A program made the position numbers and the translations under genes. Positions 14,001 to 15,743 of a stretch of 15,743 bases of DNA are shown in pieces. Source of the stretch: Gammaproteobacteria bacterium (GTDB lineage Bacteria > Pseudomonadota > Gammaproteobacteria > GCA-001735895); the NCBI GenBank assembly GCA_029882955.1, contig JAOUJX010000048.1, positions 1 to 15,743 on the forward strand, in the 5' to 3' direction. The stretch's first letter is position 1; every line of letters begins with the position of its first letter. Under the pieces are notes generated by a model. It worked only from the letters and a program-made list of their open reading frames with translations. It was not told the DNA's origin and made no database searches.

Positions 14001-14072
14001 AATGAGTCAAAACCTTGAGGAGGAGGAGGGGGTTTTAACTTTTAACACAACTGCCGTAGCAGCTATAGTGTT
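13966..14072 (-). ncRNA. Candidate small RNA or leader attenuator with C-rich anti-SD loop
   Basis: Read on the minus strand the segment folds into three hairpins. The first pairs AACAC with GTGTT and CTGC with GCAG (14072-14044). The second has a 9-bp stem, GTTAAAACC with GGTTTTGAC and one G-U pair (14039-14006). Its 16-base loop is CCCTCCTCCTCCTCAA, complementary to repeated Shine-Dalgarno sequence. The third is a strong terminator with eight T (14000-13966). No minus-strand gene lies upstream that the terminator could serve. TATTAT (14078-14073) is a possible -10, although a start from it would trim the first hairpin, and the -35 is poor. The layout recalls C-rich CCUCC-loop small RNAs known in other Proteobacteria. 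Alternatively it is the 5' leader of the ABM/DMT operon. Confidence 0.5.
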
Positions 14073-14085
14073 ATAATAAACGAAA

Positions 14086-14103
14086 AACTGTTACAAAACA
14101 GTT
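14086..14103. promoter_or_regulatory. Inverted repeat operator candidate upstream of the MocR gene
   Basis: AACTGTT, ACAA, AACAGTT is a perfect 7+7 bp inverted repeat. Related half-sites follow: the repeat units CTGTTACAA and CAGTTACAA (14088-14107), and ACAGTTA at 14129-14135. The cluster lies 42-59 bases before the MocR start, next to the candidate -35, as expected for autoregulation, and it may also control the divergent transcript. Confidence 0.55.
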
Positions 14104-14128
14104 ACAATTATTCTCATTTTCATACAAT
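14102..14128 (+). promoter_or_regulatory. Candidate promoter of the MocR gene
   Basis: TACAAT (14123-14128) matches the -10 consensus at five of six positions. TTACAA (14102-14107) is a weak -35 with a short 15-base spacer. The predicted start, about 14135, would leave a leader of only about 10 bases with no Shine-Dalgarno sequence. Confidence 0.4.
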
Positions 14129-14144
14129 ACAGTTATCGAAAACC

Positions 14145-15605
14145 ATGACAGTTTCTGCGCCAGCTCACACTGAGTCCTTCAAATACGACCAGGTTACGCG
14201 TTATATCAACGATTTGATCGAAAAAGGCGAACTCAAACCCGGGGATAAAGCGCCCTCGTTACGGAATCTGAGCAAACAGCTTGGCGTCAGTATTGCAACA
14301 GTTTCGCAATCTTACCTGAATCTCGAAGATCAGGGGATACTCAAAGCCAAACCCCAATCCGGTTTTTTTGTCGATAATCAGGTCGGTCAGATCAACGACA
14401 TTCCTAAATCGGTGGCTACTTCTTCACAGCCTCGCAAGGTACGGTTTGGCGAATTATTCGAAGAAATATTCCGAAATGCCGATAACCCGAGAATAATACC
14501 TTTTGGCGTTTCTGCACCTTCGATGGAGTACCTGCCGGTAAAATCCCTGACACGAGCGACGCGCAGCATTATAAGCCGTCATCCGAAAAGATGCATGGAT
14601 TTTATCTTTCCACCCGGAGACAGAAAACTACGCGAACAAATTGCACAGCAGTATCGACATACCAGCACGCGGGTTTCTCCGGACGATATCATCATTACCT
14701 CAGGAGCGACCGAGGCCCTGTCGTTATCACTACAGACGGTCGCTAAACGTGGCGATATCATTGCGGTTGAATCTCCGACTTATTTTGCTGTTCTCAGACT
14801 GATTGAAAAAATGGGCATGCTCGCGCTAGAGATCGATACCGACCCGGAAACCGGTATGAATTTAGAAGCGCTCGAAGAAGCCTTCGACACCATGGACATC
14901 AAGGCCGTGCTGGCATCGCCAAACATCAGTAACCCGATAGGCTGCCTGATGCCGGAGGAAAACAAACGCGAACTGGTGAATATGCTCTCAGAGCGTGATA
15001 TTCCTATGATCGAGGACGATGTCTACGGCAGCATTTATTTTGGTGACAAGGCGCCACGGCCAGCCAAATCTTATGACCTGAATAACCTGGTGCTGAGTTG
15101 TTCTTCTTTTTCGAAATCGCTGGCACCCGGATATCGTATCGGCTGGGTACTGGCCGGACGCTATAAAACTAAAATAAGGGAGCTTAAACAAGCGACTTTC
15201 TCCGCCACTTCGTCGATTAACCAACTCGCCATGGCCGAATTTTTAAGCAGTGGTCAATACGATCGCCACCTGGTGCGTTTGCGAAAGGACATGCGGGATC
15301 AGGTTGAAAAAGGTCGATATCTGATATCGAAGAGCTTCCCGGAGGGCACCTGTATCTCCAGACCCCAGGGCGGTAATGTACTCTGGGTAGAAATGCCGAG
15401 AGGCTGTAACGGCATTGAGGTATTCAATCGTGCTTTACAACAGGATATTGGCGTTACACCGGGTATTTTGTTTTCCGCAACCCGTCGTTTTAAAAATTAT
15501 CTACGCATCAACTGCGGCTCGCCATGGAATGACGTTAATCAGGCCGGTATGGAAAAACTTGGAAAAATTGTGACCGAGACCCTCAACGACCCGATAGCCA
15601 GATGA
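14145..15605 (+). CDS. MocR-type regulator (GntR DNA-binding plus PLP aminotransferase domain)
   Basis: 486 residues. The GntR winged helix covers about 12-78 (LIEKGELKPGDKAPSLR, then NLSKQLGVSIATVSQSYLNL). A linker leads to a fold type I aminotransferase-like domain from about 115. PLP residues are intact: TSGATEAL (185-192), SPTYF (210-214), ASPNISNPIG (257-266, Asn263), EDDVYG (290-295) and the Schiff-base lysine Lys324 in SSFSKSLAPGYRIGW. MocR proteins sense PLP or an amino compound and usually control adjacent genes; a true aminotransferase activity is less likely but not excluded. It is divergent from the ABM/DMT pair and overlaps recQ by ATGA. No ribosome site is visible before the ATG. 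Confidence 0.93.
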   Translation: MTVSAPAHTESFKYDQVTRYINDLIEKGELKPGDKAPSLRNLSKQLGVSIATVSQSYLNLEDQGILKAKPQSGFFVDNQVGQINDIPKSVATSSQPRKVRFGELFEEIFRNADNPRIIPFGVSAPSMEYLPVKSLTRATRSIISRHPKRCMDFIFPPGDRKLREQIAQQYRHTSTRVSPDDIIITSGATEALSLSLQTVAKRGDIIAVESPTYFAVLRLIEKMGMLALEIDTDPETGMNLEALEEAFDTMDIKAVLASPNISNPIGCLMPEENKRELVNMLSERDIPMIEDDVYGSIYFGDKAPRPAKSYDLNNLVLSCSSFSKSLAPGYRIGWVLAGRYKTKIRELKQATFSATSSINQLAMAEFLSSGQYDRHLVRLRKDMRDQVEKGRYLISKSFPEGTCISRPQGGNVLWVEMPRGCNGIEVFNRALQQDIGVTPGILFSATRRFKNYLRINCGSPWNDVNQAGMEKLGKIVTETLNDPIAR

Positions 15606-15743
15606 CTACCGAGGCAGCCAACCCGGCGCTAAACATACTCCGCTCCCATTATGGCTACGACAAGTTTCGCTTCCGTCAGTCAGAGATTGTACAAACACTT
15701 ATAAACGGTGGAGATGCTCTGGTACTGATGCCAACCGGTGGTG
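15602..15743 (+). CDS. recQ: ATP-dependent DNA helicase RecQ, N-terminus (cut by window edge)
   Basis: 47 codons are visible from the ATG at 15602, which overlaps the MocR stop as ATGA. The peptide has LRSHYGYDKFRFRQSEIV (13-30), the RecQ Q-motif with Gln26, and ends in LMPTGG at the start of Walker motif I (PTGGGKS in the family). This matches the start of E. coli RecQ (FGYQQFRPGQEEII, VVMPTGGGKS). RecQ is a 3'-5' superfamily 2 helicase for recombination and fork repair. The overlap suggests translation coupled to the MocR gene, an unusual pairing. The remaining domains lie outside the window. Confidence 0.88.
   Translation, partial: MTTEAANPALNILRSHYGYDKFRFRQSEIVQTLINGGDALVLMPTGG

Noticed and set aside
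14015..14030. GGA-repeat on the plus strand as the MocR ribosome site
   Set aside because: It lies more than 110 bases before the start codon and upstream of the likely promoter.

Overview
The window looks like chromosomal DNA from a free-living, probably marine or aquatic, gammaproteobacterium. YcgL and UbiK are typical of Gammaproteobacteria, and the GlnK/AmtB, YifB/ComM, c5-like cytochrome and RecQ proteins fit the same group. There is no tRNA, rRNA, CRISPR array, insertion sequence or phage gene. Genes are densely packed on both strands in short operons.

Left end (1-3384). The minus strand carries the N-terminal part of an HprK-like P-loop kinase that runs off the window. Upstream of it, behind a strong terminator, is a 98-residue protein with a twin-arginine-type leader and a Gly/Ser-rich mature part with three seven-residue repeats. 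Next comes a minus-strand pair, nitrilase then GFA-fold zinc protein, divergent from a LysR regulator. A perfect 10+10 bp inverted repeat lies in the shared promoter region.

Polyamine block (3385-7708, plus strand). A PuuA-type glutamine synthetase homologue, a SpuC-type class III aminotransferase and a PuuB-type FAD oxidoreductase form an operon for putrescine/polyamine catabolism. A candidate promoter with a 12-bp palindrome over its -10 precedes it. The aldehyde dehydrogenase (PuuC) and the gamma-glutamyl hydrolase (PuuD) of the full pathway are absent here.

Nitrogen sensing and housekeeping (7709-12287). YcgL, then glnK-amtB on the minus strand, is followed by ubiK and yifB/comM on the plus strand and a membrane-anchored c5-like cytochrome on the minus strand. 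An exact match to the NtrC binding pattern (TGCACC-N5-GGTGCT) lies about 155 bp upstream of glnK. Together with the polyamine genes this gives the region a nitrogen-acquisition theme.

Right end (12288-15743). A DMT-family permease and an ABM-domain protein form a minus-strand pair divergent from a MocR-type (GntR plus aminotransferase) regulator, which overlaps the start of recQ by ATGA. The divergent spacer holds the most unusual element in the window: an orphan minus-strand terminator preceded by two hairpins. One of these hairpins displays a C-rich anti-Shine-Dalgarno loop, as expected for a small RNA or a leader attenuator.
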